From positions 1-49,645 of the forward strand of contig READ01000035.1 in NCBI GenBank assembly GCA_004293675.1: DNA of 49,645 nt, in the 5' to 3' direction. This DNA comes from Betaproteobacteria bacterium (GTDB lineage: Bacteria; Pseudomonadota; Gammaproteobacteria; Burkholderiales; Casimicrobiaceae). Every line of letters begins with the position of its first letter. Positions within the stretch are counted from its first letter, which is position 1. Under the pieces are notes generated by a model. That model was not told where the DNA came from, did not search any database, and worked only from the letters and a program-made list of their open reading frames with translations. The position numbers were made by a program, and so were the translations under genes. Positions 17,786 through 27,174 of the stretch are shown here, piece by piece.

Positions 17786-18574
17786 ATGAGTTTAGAGCAG
17801 TCGTTGGTATTGAGCCGAATCGATGATGCGGTAGCTACGCTCACCATGAATCGCCCAGCGCAATACAACGCCTTGTCGATGGCGATGTTGGTAGCGCTGC
17901 GAGAAGCGGTAGAGACAGCCGCTGCTGATTCTTCGGTGCGGGTCGTTGTGATCGGCGCGGCTGGCAAGGCGTTCTGCGCGGGACACGATTTGCGGGAAAT
18001 GCGTGCCCATGATGATGTTGTTTGGCAAAGGGCGCTATTTGATCAATGCTCTGCCTTGATGCTCCGGCTGCACGCTATCCCCCAACCGGTGATCGCGCAG
18101 GTGCAAGGCCTTGCAACGGCGGCGGGCTGCCAATTGGTGGCTGCGTGCGACATGGCGGTGGCCTCTCGCGACGCGCGTTTCGCCACTAGTGGCATTGGGC
18201 TTGGACTATTTTGCTCAACCCCAGCTGTGGCGGTGCTTGACACGATTTCGACGAAGCACGCCGCCGAAATGCTCTTCAGCGGAGGCTTCATTGATGCTGA
18301 TCGCGCCGAGCGTATTGGCTTGGTGAATCGTGTCGTTGATGCAGACGCTTTGACGATCGAGACTCAAGGATTGGCGCAACAGATTGCGGCACATTCGGGA
18401 GCGGCTCTGCAATCGGGAAAACAATTGTTGCGGGCGATGCGGGGGAACGCCGCTACGAAAAACTATGAATTGGCGGCAGCGAACATGGCCCGGGATATGC
18501 AATCCGATGATGCAAAATGCGGCATTGATGCATTCCTGCAAAAGCAGGCCACACCCGTTTGGAGGCACCGATGA
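17786..18574 (+). CDS. Enoyl-CoA hydratase/isomerase-fold protein lacking catalytic glutamates (ECHDC3-like)
   Basis: A 262-residue crotonase-fold protein. The first oxyanion-hole segment is AFCAGHDLREM. The second is QGLATAAGCQLVAACD, where the usual GGG-x-E-L has become AAG-C-Q-L, so the first catalytic glutamate is glutamine. The second glutamate position (normally in PEI-x-LG) reads FATSGIGLGLF and has no acid. This is the pattern of ECHDC3-type proteins, so ordinary enoyl-CoA hydration is unlikely. I use the ATG at 17786; earlier ATGs at 17729 and 17759 are possible. It is divergent from the adenosyltransferase (48 bp). Confidence 0.85.
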   Translation: MSLEQSLVLSRIDDAVATLTMNRPAQYNALSMAMLVALREAVETAAADSSVRVVVIGAAGKAFCAGHDLREMRAHDDVVWQRALFDQCSALMLRLHAIPQPVIAQVQGLATAAGCQLVAACDMAVASRDARFATSGIGLGLFCSTPAVAVLDTISTKHAAEMLFSGGFIDADRAERIGLVNRVVDADALTIETQGLAQQIAAHSGAALQSGKQLLRAMRGNAATKNYELAAANMARDMQSDDAKCGIDAFLQKQATPVWRHR

Positions 18575-18632
18575 TTGCCAACACTCAACCCAGCGCACAC
18601 CCGATTCCACATTTTTAGTTGCGAGACGTACC

Positions 18633-18974
18633 GTGAGCTTATTGAGCCCCAACATCCCTCCATCCATCGAGCATCACGACACGCTGCGCGAATGGCGATT
18701 GCAACCGTTTTCTAAGCGCTACTGGGTCGCCGTCAAGGTCATGGCGCGCGTGGTGAGTTTTGTCGTGCTACTCGCTGGCATTGCATTATTGATCGCTGAG
18801 CCCAGTGTTCGCAGCCTGATTCTGATCGCCCTCATGTGGCTCGTGGGCGTTCCGCTGACTGCCTTGGGTTACGTACGAAAAATGGATCGCTTGGCGGCGC
18901 AAGCACCCGCCCTATCGCCGAGGAGCAGCAGTCCAACGACGACCATCGATATCCGCCAGCGACGCGTCGATTAG
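18633..18974 (+). CDS. Small two-helix membrane protein of unknown function
   Basis: A 113-residue protein from a GTG at 18633. After an amphipathic N-terminal region (HDTLREWRLQPFSKRYW), two hydrophobic helices run at about 40-58 and 64-84, and a charged tail follows (RKMDRLAAQ). The open frame continues far upstream inside the crotonase gene, but that part looks non-coding. I do not recognise the family; the start is uncertain because the ribosome site is weak. Confidence 0.5.
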   Translation: MSLLSPNIPPSIEHHDTLREWRLQPFSKRYWVAVKVMARVVSFVVLLAGIALLIAEPSVRSLILIALMWLVGVPLTALGYVRKMDRLAAQAPALSPRSSSPTTTIDIRQRRVD

Positions 18975-18987
18975 CTCAGCGTCATCG

Positions 18988-19380
18988 TCACTGCGGCTCG
19001 TGAAGCACGCGCCGCGCCGCAAAGAAGTTGTAGACAAACCCCGCCGCTGCGCCCGCAATCACCGCGCCCGCTACATGCCAGCGTGTCCCATCACCAGCCA
19101 GCAGCAAGGCGCTCGAGACGAAATAGTTGATCGCCGCACCGATCGACTGTGCAAGCGCATATTTTGACCAGCCCACGACCGACGCGGGTGTCGTAGTTCG
19201 AAACGTATACCGGCGGTTAAAGAAGTAGGTGGTGGTGATGCCCGCCACCATGCCTACCGCCCTTGCCAACAAGCGCGGCAACGCAAAGTGCAAGGCCAGA
19301 AACACAACCAGCAAATCTACGCCGAGCGCGATGACAGCCCCGATGAGATAGCGCAGCGACTGCGCAGCGGTAGATCGCAT
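18988..19380 (-). CDS. GtrA-like membrane protein
   Basis: A 130-residue GtrA/DPMS-flippase-like protein with four membrane helices and the family hallmark YFFNRRYTF between helices 2 and 3. GtrA proteins are thought to flip undecaprenyl-phosphate-linked sugars to the periplasmic face. It is the last gene of a three-gene operon, starting 13 bp after the GT2 gene. I use the ATG at 19380 (MRSTAAQSLRYL); the longer frame from 19473 overlaps the GT2 coding region. Confidence 0.88.
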   Translation of the reverse strand: MRSTAAQSLRYLIGAVIALGVDLLVVFLALHFALPRLLARAVGMVAGITTTYFFNRRYTFRTTTPASVVGWSKYALAQSIGAAINYFVSSALLLAGDGTRWHVAGAVIAGAAAGFVYNFFAARRVLHEPQ

Positions 19381-19393
19381 GGCAACTAAAGCC

Positions 19394-20422
19394 TCAGTGC
19401 TGCTGTTCGGGCGAAGGGCGCGCCGGTAGGCGAATTCCACCGTGCGCCGCATCGGGAGTTTTGGCGACGTCACCCAGCGTGTCGCTGATGACGTAGAGGG
19501 GCCGTCGTTTCGTTTCGATGTACACGCGCCCTAAATACTCGCCAATCACACCCAAACCAATGAGTTGCACGCCGCTGAAAAATAGAATCATCGTGGCCAA
19601 TGATGCGTAGCCCGGTGTATCGACGCCGTAGACCAAGGTGCGAACGACGATCCAAAGCGCGCAGAGTCCCGCTGGAACAGCGAGCGCCAAACCGATGTAG
19701 CTCCATATTCGAAGTGGCACCGAGGTGAACGATGCGATGCCGTCAATGGCGAGCCGCCAAAGTTTGCGGGGTCCAAATTGCGACCGGCCTGCTATGCGAG
19801 CGTTGGGCTGATAGTTGACCGTAACGAGCTTGAGTCCGACCAGCGCGTAGAGACCTTTCATGAATCGTGAACGCTCCGGCAGCGCCTGAATCGACGCTAC
19901 CGCGCGGCGACTCAGCAACCTAAAGTCGCCCGCATCCATCGGGATGTGTTGCTCACTCATGGCGTTGAGCAATCGGTAGAACAGTCGCGTGCCAGCGCGG
20001 CGTAGCAGTCCATCGCCCGCCCGATCAGTGCGAATGGCCACCACCATATCAGCGCCGTTGCTCCACGCGTCGACCAAGGCGCTCAAGAGTTCGGGCGGAT
20101 GTTGCAAATCGCCGTCCATCAGCACCACCGCGTCACCGCTGGCGTGATCCAAACCCGCGGTCAATGCGGCCTCCTTGCCGTAGTTACGCGCCAGTCGCAA
20201 CACTTGAAGCCATGGCCTCGTGAGAGCGGCATTGGAGAGTTGTGTAAAGCTGGTGTCGGTGCTGCCGTCGTCCACCACAATCACTTCGAACGGTCGCTTC
20301 AGAGCCTGCAGCGAGGCTTCGAGTACGCGCAGAAGCTCCGGGAGGTTCAACGCTTCGTTGTGGCAAGGCGCCACGACGCTAAGGCGCGAATGGGATGCGA
20401 CGTGGGTGAGCGAATCGGTCAT
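19394..20422 (-). CDS. Family 2 glycosyltransferase, bactoprenol-sugar synthase type (GtrB-like)
   Basis: A 342-residue GT2 enzyme that should transfer a sugar from a nucleotide donor to undecaprenyl phosphate. Visible motifs are VVAPCHNEALNLP at the N terminus, VDDGSTD (50-56), DGDLQHPPE (103-111) with the metal-binding DGD, and RSRFMKGL with GRSQFGPRKL further on. Two C-terminal membrane helices (about 231-255 and 268-290) anchor it. This is the DPM1/GtrB/ArnC architecture. It is in an operon with a GT-C protein upstream and a GtrA flippase downstream. Confidence 0.92.
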   Translation of the reverse strand: MTDSLTHVASHSRLSVVAPCHNEALNLPELLRVLEASLQALKRPFEVIVVDDGSTDTSFTQLSNAALTRPWLQVLRLARNYGKEAALTAGLDHASGDAVVLMDGDLQHPPELLSALVDAWSNGADMVVAIRTDRAGDGLLRRAGTRLFYRLLNAMSEQHIPMDAGDFRLLSRRAVASIQALPERSRFMKGLYALVGLKLVTVNYQPNARIAGRSQFGPRKLWRLAIDGIASFTSVPLRIWSYIGLALAVPAGLCALWIVVRTLVYGVDTPGYASLATMILFFSGVQLIGLGVIGEYLGRVYIETKRRPLYVISDTLGDVAKTPDAAHGGIRLPARPSPEQQH

Positions 20423-20461
20423 TGAGAGAGCCGGGCGATGCCTTGCCGCAGAAGAGGGCGC

Positions 20462-22381
20462 TTAATTCGAGTCGGGGCGGGACGGCGTCCCAGATTTAGC
20501 GTCAAGCGTAGCAGACGTTGCGATCTTGTCGAGCCGGGCAATAGAGACAAACTCCGCTTTGGCGCCGTGCACTGTGAGCTGCCAAGCGCTCTTGCCGCCC
20601 TTCGAGCAACCGATGCAGCGAAAGATCGATGTGTTGGCAAACGTGAGTATTGGGGAAGCGGCGTTGCCACCAATTCGCGCTTCGATCCGAAACAGTGGCG
20701 ACGTGAGCAACATATGACTGACCACGAGCAAGCTGTCTGAGGGGGTCTCGATGTGGGTCGTCCACGGCGCGGCTCGCGCACCGCTGACCATGTCGCCATA
20801 GCGCGGTGGATACGTTTGCCCCGTGACCGCTGACATCGCTGTCGCAGGGGCAATGACAGCTGAAGCGGCTGTGATGCCATAGCCACCGAAGCGATGTTGT
20901 GGCTCGATCGCGAGATCACGCCAAATTTTCACAGGAAGACCGATCCACGCGTTTGTGTCACCTCCCTGCGCAATAAGCGGGCTTCGCGCGGGGCAATGTC
21001 GCCGCTGTGCCAAGCCCACACTTAGGTCATACCATGCAACCATGTCTGAGTGTAGCGAGACGGTGCTACGTTGAGCGCATAACCAGCGCGCAAACTGATC
21101 TAGCGAACGTGCGTTGAAGAGCGTCTCGAAGCGCTCGGCACTGGCGGGCTCAGCCATGTTGGAATGCACCGGCAGCGATGAGATGAGCCAGCCCGCTCGC
21201 CCGCGCTCCATGAGCCCCATGGCCAGACTGGAATGAACCAACAGCGGCAGCGTCGCGATGACCGCAACGGTCGCTTTCACGCCGCGGTGCTGAATTTGAC
21301 CGTGGACGTTTGAGAGACCGTACGCCGCCAAAAGCACCAGCGGTGGCAGCGCTGAATAACACATGTAAAACGGAATGTGGTTGCGCAACATTGCAAGCGC
21401 GACCATCAGCAGAAGGAGCCCGAAAGTCGCTAGCAAAACGAAGCGTCTTCCAGTCGGTGTTTTGAGCGAAACTAGCAATCCCAACGTAACGACCGCGAAG
21501 TAAGCGATCAGCATTGGAAGGGCAACGAAATGAGGCAGAGCGCGTGACGAAAACGTTCGGACGACCGCCTCAGTCTGGCCCCACAACACGTTGGCGAGCA
21601 GTATGAGACTCGCGCCGATGGAGCCGCCGATTCCCGACACGCCGGCAGCATTGATTTGGCTCGCTTCGGGCGCAGGCGGCGAAATTATCGCGACCATGCT
21701 CGGAAGAAACAGTAGCGCGAATCCGGCGACCCCCGCGATCAGCGCGCGTATTCGATGCGTTTTGTCCAGTTTGAGCCAAGGCATCGCCAGTAACGGCCAA
21801 AGCAGCGCCGTTGTTGGGTGCGCGTGAAACGCTATTGCCACGGCAAAGCCCAGCAGTGCGGACAGAAACGAAACGCGTCGACCCTCGGACACCAACACAC
21901 TCAATGCGATACAGAGCCAAAGCGCAGTCTCTGCGCCCTGCGAATGGCTCGCGCTGATCCATTGGTAAGTTGACAGACCGGGTGCGGCACAAGCGCAAAC
22001 CGTGAAAAATGCGCCTTTCGCGCCGCCAAATCGGTCCCCAATCCACAAAGCCAAGGGATACTTTATGGCCACTAGCAAGCCCACCAGCCCCAAGTAGCTG
22101 CTAATACTGCCAGTGACCGACCACACGCCCGCCAACAGGTAAAACCACGCGGGTCCTAACAAGTTGATCGAACCCACCGGGGGGCCTATCAATGGCAACG
22201 CTTCGCCGCGAGCGATTTGCGCCGCCCAGTAAAGATCGCGGCTTGAATCGATGGTCAGTGCGCCGTTGGCGCTGGCGGCAACATGAAACGCCACCGCCAT
22301 TAGTGCGGCAAAGGTTGCCGCGCCGTACCAGTAGAAATCTGTGCTAGTTTTGAGTGGCTGCAACGTGGCTCCCTTGAGCAT
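20462..22381 (-). CDS. Polytopic GT-C-type membrane glycosyltransferase
   Basis: A 639-residue inner-membrane protein with about ten to twelve hydrophobic helices in the first 420 residues and a C-terminal, probably periplasmic, soluble domain of about 200 residues. The first outer loop holds DSSRDLYWAAQIARGE (45-60), the place where GT-C enzymes carry catalytic acids. It is first in the operon GT-C, GT2, GtrA, so it most likely moves the lipid-linked sugar onto a surface polymer or protein. The cysteines in the C-terminal domain (RWLCAQRS, RRHCPARS, FRCIGCSKGG) suggest disulfides. The acceptor cannot be inferred. Confidence 0.8.
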   Translation of the reverse strand: MLKGATLQPLKTSTDFYWYGAATFAALMAVAFHVAASANGALTIDSSRDLYWAAQIARGEALPLIGPPVGSINLLGPAWFYLLAGVWSVTGSISSYLGLVGLLVAIKYPLALWIGDRFGGAKGAFFTVCACAAPGLSTYQWISASHSQGAETALWLCIALSVLVSEGRRVSFLSALLGFAVAIAFHAHPTTALLWPLLAMPWLKLDKTHRIRALIAGVAGFALLFLPSMVAIISPPAPEASQINAAGVSGIGGSIGASLILLANVLWGQTEAVVRTFSSRALPHFVALPMLIAYFAVVTLGLLVSLKTPTGRRFVLLATFGLLLLMVALAMLRNHIPFYMCYSALPPLVLLAAYGLSNVHGQIQHRGVKATVAVIATLPLLVHSSLAMGLMERGRAGWLISSLPVHSNMAEPASAERFETLFNARSLDQFARWLCAQRSTVSLHSDMVAWYDLSVGLAQRRHCPARSPLIAQGGDTNAWIGLPVKIWRDLAIEPQHRFGGYGITAASAVIAPATAMSAVTGQTYPPRYGDMVSGARAAPWTTHIETPSDSLLVVSHMLLTSPLFRIEARIGGNAASPILTFANTSIFRCIGCSKGGKSAWQLTVHGAKAEFVSIARLDKIATSATLDAKSGTPSRPDSN

Positions 22382-22494
22382 CGCGTGTGGTTTTCAAACG
22401 CCGAGATTTAGAGCCACCGCTCAATGGGCTTTGGCAACAATTTATCAGTTGTTGTGCGCGGTGGCGGCGAGTGATTCTCTTCATTTGGCGCGTT

Positions 22495-22523
22495 TTGAGC
22501 GATCAAAAGACGACGCATATACT
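22495..22523 (+). promoter_or_regulatory. Sigma-70-type promoter of etfBA
   Basis: TTGAGC at 22495-22500 and TATACT at 22518-22523 are separated by exactly 17 bp. The start point would be near 22530, about 70 nt ahead of the etfB start. This is the best-formed promoter I can see in the window. Confidence 0.6.
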
Positions 22524-22600
22524 TCTAGTTTACGTTCACGTCAATTTGCGACCACCTGAGAGGAAATTTCGATGGTGAGTCGCCCTTGCAGGAGTCTGTC

Positions 22601-23350
22601 TTGAAAGTTCTCGTTCCCGTCAAGCGCGTTGTGGATTACAACGTCAAAGTTCGCGTTAAATCCGATAACTCGGGCGTAGACATCGCCAACGTCAAGATGT
22701 CGATGAATCCATTTTGCGAGATTGCGGTCGAAGAAGCGGTGCGACTCAAGGAAAAGGGCGTCGTGACGGAGATCATCGCGGTCTCGGCGGGAATCACGCA
22801 ATGCCAAGAAACACTTCGCAATGCGATGGCCATCGGTGCCGATCGCGCGATTTTGATTGAAACCGATGTTGATTTGCAGCCCTTGGCAGTCGCCAAGCTG
22901 CTCAAAGCGGTCGTAGATAAAGAGCAGCCTCGCTTGGTAATTCTTGGTAAGCAAGCGATCGATGATGACGCTAACCAGACGGGCCAAATGCTCGCTGCGC
23001 TCTTGGGTTGGGGTCAAGCGACCTTCGCCTCGAAAGTTGAAGTCGCTGGCGACGTGGCGACTGTCACCCGCGAAATGGACGGAGGTCTGGAAACAATTTC
23101 CCTGAAATTACCCGCGATCATCACCACCGATCTGCGCTTGAACGAGCCACGCTATGCCACGCTCCCCAACATCATGAAGGCGAAGAAAAAAGAGCTCGCC
23201 ATCGTCAAGCCCGCGGATTTGGGCGTTGACGTGGCGCCTCGCTTAACCACGCTTCGAGTCGACGAACCGCCAAAGCGTCAGGGCGGCGTGAAGGTCGCTG
23301 ATGTGGCCGCGCTCATTGACAAACTTAAAAACGAAGCAAAGGTGATTTGA
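22601..23350 (+). CDS. etfB: Electron transfer flavoprotein beta subunit
   Basis: A 249-residue EtfB, the usual family length. The start [18 protein letters not shown], the AMP-binding region [19 protein letters not shown] and the recognition loop region [20 protein letters not shown] are all typical. A TTG at 22601 is chosen because AGGAG ends 6 nt upstream; the TTG at 22586 lies ahead of that ribosome site. With EtfA it carries electrons from acyl-CoA dehydrogenases (GcdH and the enzyme at 24347) to ETF-QO. Confidence 0.95.
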   Translation: MKVLVPVKRVVDYNVKVRVKSDNSGVDIANVKMSMNPFCEIAVEEAVRLKEKGVVTEIIAVSAGITQCQETLRNAMAIGADRAILIETDVDLQPLAVAKLLKAVVDKEQPRLVILGKQAIDDDANQTGQMLAALLGWGQATFASKVEVAGDVATVTREMDGGLETISLKLPAIITTDLRLNEPRYATLPNIMKAKKKELAIVKPADLGVDVAPRLTTLRVDEPPKRQGGVKVADVAALIDKLKNEAKVI

Positions 23351-23352
23351 TC

Positions 23353-24285
23353 ATGGCCAATTTAGTCATTGCAGAGCATGATCATGGCTCGCTTAAAGCC
23401 GCTACGTTGAACGTTATTTCGGCCGCGACCGCGATTGGTGGAGACGTGCACGTGTTGGTCGCTGGACATAACGCATCGGCCGCCGCCAGTGCGGCCGCGC
23501 AGGTTGCTGGCGTGTCGAAAGTGATCCTTGCCGACGGCGCAGCGCATGGCAATTTGCTGTCGGAAAATGCCGCCGCGCAAGTGGTTGCGAATGCCGCCAG
23601 CTACACGCACATCTTGGCGGCTGCAACAGCGTACGGCAAGAGCGTGGCTCCGCGCGTTGCGGCGCTCCTCGACAAAGCGCAAATCAGCGACATCATCAAA
23701 GTGATCGATGCTGACACCTTCGTTCGTCCAATCTACGCGGGCAACGCTTACGCCACGGTCAAGTCAAACGACAGCGTCAAGGTGCTGACCGTCCGCGGTA
23801 CGGCCTTCGCCCCCGCCGCGACATCGGGCGGAACAGGCACGGTCGAATCGGTTGACTGTGTGGCCGATTCGGGTGTGTCGAGTTTTGTATCCGCCGAGGT
23901 CACAAAGAGCGAGCGCCCTGAACTGACCGCCGCAAAAATTATTGTCTCTGGCGGCCGTGGATTGGGCTCGGGTGACAAGTATCGTGAAGTGCTCACGCCG
24001 CTGGCCGACAAGCTGGGTGCGGCTTTGGGGGCGAGCCGTGCTGCTGTAGACGCCGGTTACGTGCCCAATGATTACCAAGTCGGGCAAACCGGAAAAATTG
24101 TTGCGCCGGATCTCTACATCGCCATCGGTATGAGTGGTGCGATTCAGCATCTGGCTGGCATGAAAGACAGTAAGGTCATCGTCGCGATTAACAAAGACCC
24201 CGACGCGCCGATTTTTGGCGTGGCGGACTACGGTTTGGTCGCCGATCTGTTTGAAGCCGTGCCCGAATTGGTGGCAAAAATTTAG
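23353..24285 (+). CDS. etfA: Electron transfer flavoprotein alpha subunit
   Basis: A 310-residue EtfA. The N-terminal domain is typical (NLVIAEHDHGSLKAATLNV). The C-terminal FAD domain shows IIVSGGRGLGSGDKY, NDYQVGQTGKIVAPDLYIA, GMSGAIQHLAGM and NKDPDAPIFGVADYG. The ATG at 23353 has AAAGGTG as ribosome site and starts 2 bp after the etfB stop, so the pair is translationally linked. The large acyl-CoA dehydrogenase gene follows after 61 bp. Confidence 0.95.
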   Translation: MANLVIAEHDHGSLKAATLNVISAATAIGGDVHVLVAGHNASAAASAAAQVAGVSKVILADGAAHGNLLSENAAAQVVANAASYTHILAAATAYGKSVAPRVAALLDKAQISDIIKVIDADTFVRPIYAGNAYATVKSNDSVKVLTVRGTAFAPAATSGGTGTVESVDCVADSGVSSFVSAEVTKSERPELTAAKIIVSGGRGLGSGDKYREVLTPLADKLGAALGASRAAVDAGYVPNDYQVGQTGKIVAPDLYIAIGMSGAIQHLAGMKDSKVIVAINKDPDAPIFGVADYGLVADLFEAVPELVAKI

Positions 24286-24346
24286 CTTTGATGGACTGAG
24301 TGACACTGACTCGCATCGCCACTTAACCTCATTTCGCCCAACCGAT

Positions 24347-26146
24347 ATGTCAACCTATCAAGCCCCCCTTAAAGAGTTTCAATTTCTTTTGGAAACGGTA
24401 GCGCCGCTCGCCGAACTCTCAAAGCTTGAGCATTTCGCCGATGCCACGCCAGACACGGTGCGAGCGATCCTCGAAGAGTCGGCAAAGTTTGCGCGTGATG
24501 TGTTGGACCCACTCAATTGGAGCGGCGACCGCGAGGGCTCCAAGCGAAATGCGGACGATTCGGTAACAACACCTAAGGGCTTCAAAGCGGCGTACGACGG
24601 GTACCGTGCGATGGGTGGCGCGGCGCTGCCGATGCCCGAAGAATTTGGCGGCTTGGGTCTGCCGCGCTCGGTCGTTACGCTGACCGACGAAATGCTGCAT
24701 TCGTCGAATATGGGTTTCGGTTTGATGCCGATGTTGACCCAGGGCGCCATCGAGGCAATTTTGCTCGCTGGCAGCGATACGCTCAAGGCGACCTATCTGG
24801 AAAAAATGGTGAGCGGGCGGTGGACTGGCACCATGAATTTGACGGAGCCGCAGGCCGGTTCGGATTTGGCGCTTGTAAAGACTCGTGCTGTCCCCCAAGC
24901 TGACGGCACTTATCGGGTCTTCGGCACCAAAATCTACATCACCTACGGTGAGCACGACTGGGCGGAAAACATCGTTCACTTGGTGCTAGCTCGACTGCCC
25001 GATGCGCCCGAAGGCGTGAAGGGGATTTCGCTGTTGGTCGTGCCGAAAATGTTGGTTAACGCCGACGGATCATTGGGCGCGCGAAACGACGTGAAGTGCG
25101 TGTCGCTCGAACACAAATTGGGTATTCATGCCTCGCCTACGGCAGTGATGCAATACGGTGACAACGGCGGCGCGGTCGGTTACATCGTCGGCCAAGAAAA
25201 TCGCGGCCTTGAGTACATGTTCATCATGATGAACTTGGCTCGATTTGGTGTGGGGTTACAGGGCGTGGGCATCGCTGAGCGCTCGTATCAGCGGGCGGTG
25301 TCGTTTGCTCGCGAGCGGGTGCAATCACGGGATGTCGCCGCGCCGAAAGAGCCATCGGTGCCGATCATTCGCCACCCAGATGTTCGCCGAATGTTGCTGC
25401 GCATGCGCTCGCAAACCGAGGCAGCGCGCGCTCTGGCGATGGCCACGGCCTACGCCATTGACCTCTCGGATGCGCATCCTGACGAAGACACTCGCAAAGC
25501 CAACAAAGCCTTCGCTGATTTGATGATTCCCATCGTTAAAGGTTGGTCAACCGAGATGGCGCAAGACGTGACCTACAACGGTGTACAAGTCCACGGTGGC
25601 ATGGGTTTCGTTGAAGAAACCGGCGCTGCGCAGTATTACCGCGACGCTCGAATCACCACGATTTATGAGGGCACCACCGCCATCCAAGCCAACGATTTGA
25701 TTGGACGGAAAATGGCGCGCGAAGGTGGTGTCACGGCCAAGGCCTTGATTGGCACCATGCGCGCGTTTGCCGCATCGATGGGCGCGAGTCACAACGTCAA
25801 CCTGAAATCATCACAGGCGAAATTGATCGCCGGAATCGACGCCGTGGAGCGCGCCGTTGAATTCAATCTTTCGAACTTCAATTCAAACGTTCGGGCCTGT
25901 TTCGCAGGCAGCGTGCCGATGGTGAAACTCTTTGGTATCGTCTGCGGCGCGTGGGTGCTCGCTCGAGTCGCGCTTGAGGCTGATCGTCGAATCGGCACCG
26001 GGCATCCAGACAAAGCCTTTTACGAGGCCAAAATCGCCACGCTTCGCTTCTACACCGACACCATGATGCCCGAAGCGCTTGCGGCTGCGGACACCATCGT
26101 CAACGGCGCGGACGGCACGCTGGCGCTCGCGGAAGCGTCGTTTTGA
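24347..26146 (+). CDS. Large acyl-CoA dehydrogenase with C-terminal extension (DmdC/FadE-like)
   Basis: A 599-residue acyl-CoA dehydrogenase. Beyond the usual N-terminal, middle (TMNLTEPQAGSDL; KIYITYGEHD) and C-terminal domains it has about 130 extra residues, the ACDH_C-type extension seen in 3-methylmercaptopropionyl-CoA dehydrogenases and related long forms. The catalytic base is Glu441 in TIYEGTTAIQANDL. The open frame begins at 24215 inside etfA, but STYQAPLKEFQFLLE after the ATG at 24347 is the family start. Its place behind etfBA matches its electron acceptor. Chain-length specificity cannot be read. Confidence 0.92.
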   Translation: MSTYQAPLKEFQFLLETVAPLAELSKLEHFADATPDTVRAILEESAKFARDVLDPLNWSGDREGSKRNADDSVTTPKGFKAAYDGYRAMGGAALPMPEEFGGLGLPRSVVTLTDEMLHSSNMGFGLMPMLTQGAIEAILLAGSDTLKATYLEKMVSGRWTGTMNLTEPQAGSDLALVKTRAVPQADGTYRVFGTKIYITYGEHDWAENIVHLVLARLPDAPEGVKGISLLVVPKMLVNADGSLGARNDVKCVSLEHKLGIHASPTAVMQYGDNGGAVGYIVGQENRGLEYMFIMMNLARFGVGLQGVGIAERSYQRAVSFARERVQSRDVAAPKEPSVPIIRHPDVRRMLLRMRSQTEAARALAMATAYAIDLSDAHPDEDTRKANKAFADLMIPIVKGWSTEMAQDVTYNGVQVHGGMGFVEETGAAQYYRDARITTIYEGTTAIQANDLIGRKMAREGGVTAKALIGTMRAFAASMGASHNVNLKSSQAKLIAGIDAVERAVEFNLSNFNSNVRACFAGSVPMVKLFGIVCGAWVLARVALEADRRIGTGHPDKAFYEAKIATLRFYTDTMMPEALAAADTIVNGADGTLALAEASF

Positions 26147-26191
26147 TCGACTGAACGGTCGTGGCGCGTTACAAACTTCGTTTAGCTCCAA

Positions 26192-26303
26192 CTTTTCGCC
26201 GTAGTGCCTTATGAAATATGACATGTAGGCGATTTATATCCGTTCTCATAAGAGTATTTTTTTACAGTCAATGCCAGTTTTCGTAGGGCATTGCGGGCTA
26301 AAG
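26192..26303. repeat. 112-bp paired-hairpin intergenic element, copy 3
   Basis: The outer ends are CTTTTC (26192) and GCTAAAG (to 26303), flanked by CCAA on the left and TTG on the right, which extends the inverted ends. The first hairpin region is AGTGCC 26203-26208, TTATGAAATAT, GACATG. The second is AATGCC 26270-26275, 11 nt, GGCATT 26287-26292, a perfect 6-bp stem. It starts 45 bp after the stop of the acyl-CoA dehydrogenase. Confidence 0.85.
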
Positions 26304-26356
26304 TTGATTCATCCCCTGTCCTGAGGATTGTTGCAATACTTTTTGCCGAACGAGCC

Positions 26357-27016
26357 ATGATCACCCTGCATTATTTTCCGTCGAACGCATCGATCACACC
26401 GCATATCCTGCTCGAAGAGCTGGGCGTGCCGTTCAAGCTGGAGCTCGTCGATCGCGCCAGTGGCGCACATAAATCCCCGCAGTATTTGGCGCTGAACCCC
26501 AACGGCCTGATTCCGGTGCTGATCGACGGTGATCTCGTGCTGTACGAAACGGCCGCAATCGCGCTGCATCTCGTCGATACGCACCCAACATGCGGGCTCG
26601 CGCCACCCCTTGGAACCGCCCAACGAGCCCATTTCTATAAGTGGCTGATGTGGATGACCAACACGCTGCAAGCGGCGCTCATTATGTATTTCTACCCGGA
26701 GCGTTACGTCCCCGATGGGGACGTCGCCGCTGCAGATGCGCTTCGAATGCTCACGCAGCGAAAAATCGGCGGCTACCTGCGGCAACTCGATGACCAATTC
26801 GCTGCGCACGGCAAACCATGGCTGGTGGGCGATGCTTACTCAGCAGCGGATGTCTACGCGTTCATGTTGTGCCGCTGGACACGCGGTTTTTCGGGCGATG
26901 CGGCGAAACCGGCGCGTGACCATGCGCATGTTGGGCCGTTTTTGCAGCGCATGTTGCAGCGTCCTGCCGTGCAGCGGGTGATTGCCACGGAGCGCTTGAG
27001 CCCACCACTGGTCTAG
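26357..27016 (+). CDS. Glutathione S-transferase family protein
   Basis: A 219-residue GST. The thioredoxin-like N-terminal domain contains YFPSNASITPHILLEELGVPF (split; Ser residues near 9-12 are the candidate GSH activators), ALNPNGLIPVLIDGD and the glutathione-binding LYETAAIALHL. The helical C-terminal domain has KPWLVGDAYSAADVYAF, the usual capping motif. I use the ATG at 26357; the open frame extends upstream into the repeat element. Substrate unknown. Confidence 0.9.
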   Translation: MITLHYFPSNASITPHILLEELGVPFKLELVDRASGAHKSPQYLALNPNGLIPVLIDGDLVLYETAAIALHLVDTHPTCGLAPPLGTAQRAHFYKWLMWMTNTLQAALIMYFYPERYVPDGDVAAADALRMLTQRKIGGYLRQLDDQFAAHGKPWLVGDAYSAADVYAFMLCRWTRGFSGDAAKPARDHAHVGPFLQRMLQRPAVQRVIATERLSPPLV

Positions 27017-27174
27017 TCGTATGACCAACGTCGCGCGCTGACCGGCTGTTGTGGCTATTGTGGATGTTGTCGCTGGCTCGGTGCACGATTCGAAGAATTT
27101 GATCCAAACGCTTGCAAAACGCGTCAAACACGTCAAAATATGACTCCGTCATAATTTGGTTCTCGCCCCAGCGC

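Noticed and set aside
18384..18632. N-terminal extension of the small membrane protein frame
   Set aside because: It overlaps the crotonase gene in another frame and is Arg/Cys-rich shadow sequence.
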